From the NCBI GenBank assembly GCA_020725985.1, contig DYTM01000069.1, forward strand, positions 1 through 7,088: DNA of 7,088 bases. Direction: 5' to 3'. A program made the position numbers and the translations under genes. This DNA comes from Methanomassiliicoccus sp. (GTDB taxonomy: Archaea; Thermoplasmatota; Thermoplasmata; Methanomassiliicoccales; JACIVX01). Positions 6,119 through 7,088 of this stretch are shown here, piece by piece; within the stretch, counting starts at the first letter, position 1, and every line of letters begins with the position of its first letter. The notes under the pieces were generated by a model. That model had not been told where the DNA came from, searched no databases, and saw only the letters and a list, made by a program, of their open reading frames with translations.

Positions 6119-6436
6119 TCATCCCTCCCCGGCGCCCGTCTCGGCGGGCGTCTCCACCTTCAACTCTCCCCTCTCCTTGAAGGTCATGACCACCATCAGC
6201 GTCCTTATCTCCTTCACTCCCTGGATGTTCGCGACCTTCTCGACCAGGAACCTCTTCAGCTGGTTGTAGCTCTGGAACTTGACCTTCGCCACGACGTCCG
6301 TATCCCCAGTGACCAAGAAGACGTCCTCTACGACATCGTACTCCGAAATCCGCTCCGCGACCGCGTCTGCCTCCTTCGTATCGATCTTAAGGTTGATCAG
6401 TGCGGTCACCTGGTCGTCCCCGTAGTAGTCTGACAT
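6119..6436 (-). CDS. Stand-alone Lrp/AsnC ligand-binding (RAM) domain protein
   Basis: This is a 105-residue protein formed by the effector-binding domain of the Lrp/AsnC family alone. The beta-alpha-beta-beta-alpha-beta pattern runs from VTALINLKID (10-19) through an alpha helix (20-32), a strand ending in VTGDTDVVAKVK (42-53), a helix (57-70) and a last strand IRTLMVVMTF (77-86). The G-D-T-D turn is the usual one before the third strand. No helix-turn-helix precedes it, so it should not bind DNA itself. Such proteins form rings and may sense amino acids or modulate full-length Lrp partners (family knowledge; the target is unknown). The last 19 residues are a Glu/Ala/Gly-rich tail. The start is uncertain: ATG 6436 has GAGGT 4 nt upstream, but GTG 6472 lies 8 nt behind GGAGGAG and would add 12 residues rich in Glu and Lys. 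The in-frame ATG at 6529 is unlikely. Confidence 0.85.
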   Translation of the reverse strand: MSDYYGDDQVTALINLKIDTKEADAVAERISEYDVVEDVFLVTGDTDVVAKVKFQSYNQLKRFLVEKVANIQGVKEIRTLMVVMTFKERGELKVETPAETGAGEG

Positions 6437-6579
6437 AACGACCTCATACTCCGATTTCTCTTTTTCTTGCACCTGCACCCCTCCTCCCCCATCACAAGGG
6501 TAAGAACATGCCAAAGGATCGGGAAGCAATGCCTCCGTGTAGCCCGGGCAAGCGGCTTCCGAAAGGTTTCTGGAGAGAC
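6437..6579. other. 143-bp gap between the small ORF and the RAM-domain gene
   Basis: On the transcribed minus strand this contains a purine-rich GGGGGAGGAGGGG tract (6490-6478) that includes a possible ribosome binding site for the GTG start at 6472. No convincing TATA box is seen, which favours read-through from the promoter at 6809-6818. Confidence 0.4.
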
Positions 6580-6747
6580 CTACCCCGCGGTCTCGAATTC
6601 CTCTTGCAGGTCAATGATCACCTGCTCAAGCACCTCTTCCAGGCTTGAGCTGCGGTATTCTCTCAGTCCGCCGAGATCGCTCTGCACTCTGGCTACATAA
6701 GTGGCGTTGCTCTTGAGGAATTCAACGTTGCATAGGGTCTCTTCCAT
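6580..6747 (-). CDS. Small protein of 55 residues, family not recognised
   Basis: The ATG at 6747 has an excellent Shine-Dalgarno, GAGGTGA (6760-6754), with a 6-nt spacer, and a TATA box lies further upstream, so this is very likely a real gene despite its size. The protein starts MEETLCNVEFLKSNATYVAR and ends in an acidic, amphipathic helix, SLEEVLEQVIIDLQEEFE (35-52). It has one cysteine (Cys6), no signal peptide and no membrane segment. The predicted make-up is a short strand or turn region followed by helix, which suits a small protein-binding or oligomerising role, but I assign no function. It precedes the RAM-domain and UPF0147 genes on the same strand. Confidence 0.75.
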   Translation of the reverse strand: MEETLCNVEFLKSNATYVARVQSDLGGLREYRSSSLEEVLEQVIIDLQEEFETAG

Positions 6748-6771
6748 TATCCTTCACCTCGAGCCAACATC

Positions 6772-6794
6772 CCGAGAGAGTTGACAACACTCGG
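6772..6794. repeat. Nested dyad at the predicted transcription start of the small gene
   Basis: The outer arms are CCGAG (6772-6776) and CTCGG (6790-6794). The inner palindrome is GTTG-A-CAAC (6780-6788). The two symmetries have nearly the same centre (6783 and 6784). The site straddles the transcription start predicted from the TATA box, a usual place for an archaeal repressor operator. A regulatory role is inferred. Confidence 0.35.
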
Positions 6795-6808
6795 CGAATA
6801 CATGGTTT

Positions 6809-6818
6809 GATATTTAAT
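6809..6818 (-). promoter_or_regulatory. TATA box of the small-gene transcript
   Basis: Minus-strand ATTAAATATC, preceded by an A-rich stretch (ACAAAAATC), is a near-consensus archaeal TATA box. Transcription should start around 6787, leaving a leader of about 40 nt before the ATG at 6747. It lies after the acyl-CoA dehydrogenase stop, so the three downstream small genes have a promoter independent of that gene. Confidence 0.65.
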
Positions 6819-6913
6819 GATTTTTGTCACTTCAGGCATGTTGGATTTCCCAGCCTGGTCTTCCATCGGTGCCGAGCTGAACGCTCTCCTTCACCCATGC
6901 GGTCGTCTCGTTC

Positions 6914-7088
6914 CTACTTCAGGAGATCCCTCGCGATGACCATCTTCTGCACTTCGCTCGTTCCTTCGTAGATCTCGGTGATCTTCGCGTCCCTGTAGAA
7001 CCTCTCGACGTTCGACCCCTTCATGTAGCCGTGACCGCCGTGGATCTGCACCGCCCGATCGATGCAGCGGGATGCCACCTCGGAGCCG
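6914..7088 (-). CDS. Acyl-CoA dehydrogenase, C-terminal 57 residues (partial)
   Basis: This is the end of an FAD-dependent acyl-CoA dehydrogenase, which introduces the alpha-beta double bond into acyl-CoAs in fatty acid or branched-chain amino acid breakdown and passes electrons to an electron-transfer flavoprotein. The visible part reads from the right edge to TAG at 6916-6914. It contains [20 protein letters not shown], the FAD/dimer contact region, and [20 protein letters not shown], the family's closing signature. The Glu of YEGT (codon 6967-6965) is at the catalytic-base position of the medium-chain type. Chain-length specificity cannot be told from this part. It suggests a beta-oxidation-type metabolism nearby, outside the window. 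Confidence 0.96.
   Translation of the reverse strand, partial: GSEVASRCIDRAVQIHGGHGYMKGSNVERFYRDAKITEIYEGTSEVQKMVIARDLLK

Noticed and set aside
5777..6433. 218-codon plus-strand ORF
   Set aside because: It is antisense to both UPF0147 and the RAM-domain gene, which have clear family signatures on the minus strand.
1..7088. Mobile elements, CRISPR arrays or defence systems
   Set aside because: I saw no transposase, integrase, direct-repeat array, attachment-site duplication beside the tRNA, or defence-family protein on either strand.

Overview
The window is most likely from a GC-rich archaeon, plausibly an uncultured euryarchaeote of the Thermoplasmatota type. The phylum is an inference. The domain rests on four things: a UPF0147 protein (a family I know only from archaea), AT-rich TATA-box promoters in otherwise GC-rich intergenic DNA, Shine-Dalgarno sites of the GGAGGTGA/GAGGTGA type, and a tRNA gene that does not encode its CCA tail.

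Left part (1-4588): two membrane ion transporters are transcribed divergently from a shared 374-bp control region. On the minus strand, running off the left edge, is a SERCA-like Ca2+-transporting P-type ATPase with all visible catalytic motifs intact and the Ca2+-ligand residues of M4, M5 and M6 conserved. Its start lies about 27 nt from a TATA-like box, so its mRNA is probably leaderless. On the plus strand is a Kef/CPA2-type cation:proton antiporter. It is broken into two reading frames by a shift near 3481-3490 and ends in an additional hydrophobic domain instead of the usual cytosolic TrkA/RCK domain. Its best promoter lies about 200 nt upstream of the start codon, which gives a long leader with a 48-codon ORF whose stop overlaps the antiporter's ribosome binding site.

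Middle part (4589-5741): a 282-bp gap with inverted repeats leads into a plus-strand SagB-type FMN nitroreductase, probably started at TTG behind a strong Shine-Dalgarno site. It converges with a minus-strand tRNA-Gly (anticodon CCC) that has its own TATA box.

Right part (5827-7088), all minus strand: reading in transcription order from the right edge there is the C-terminal end of an acyl-CoA dehydrogenase, then a clear promoter, an unrecognised 55-residue protein, a stand-alone Lrp/AsnC ligand-binding (RAM) domain protein without a DNA-binding domain, and UPF0147. The last three could form one transcript (gaps of 143 and 37 nt).

The window looks mostly like ordinary archaeal chromosome with no mobile elements, CRISPR or defence genes. 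The points worth a second look are the antiporter (frameshift, odd C-terminal domain, non-canonical residue at the ion-binding position), its leader, and the two dyad symmetries beside promoters.
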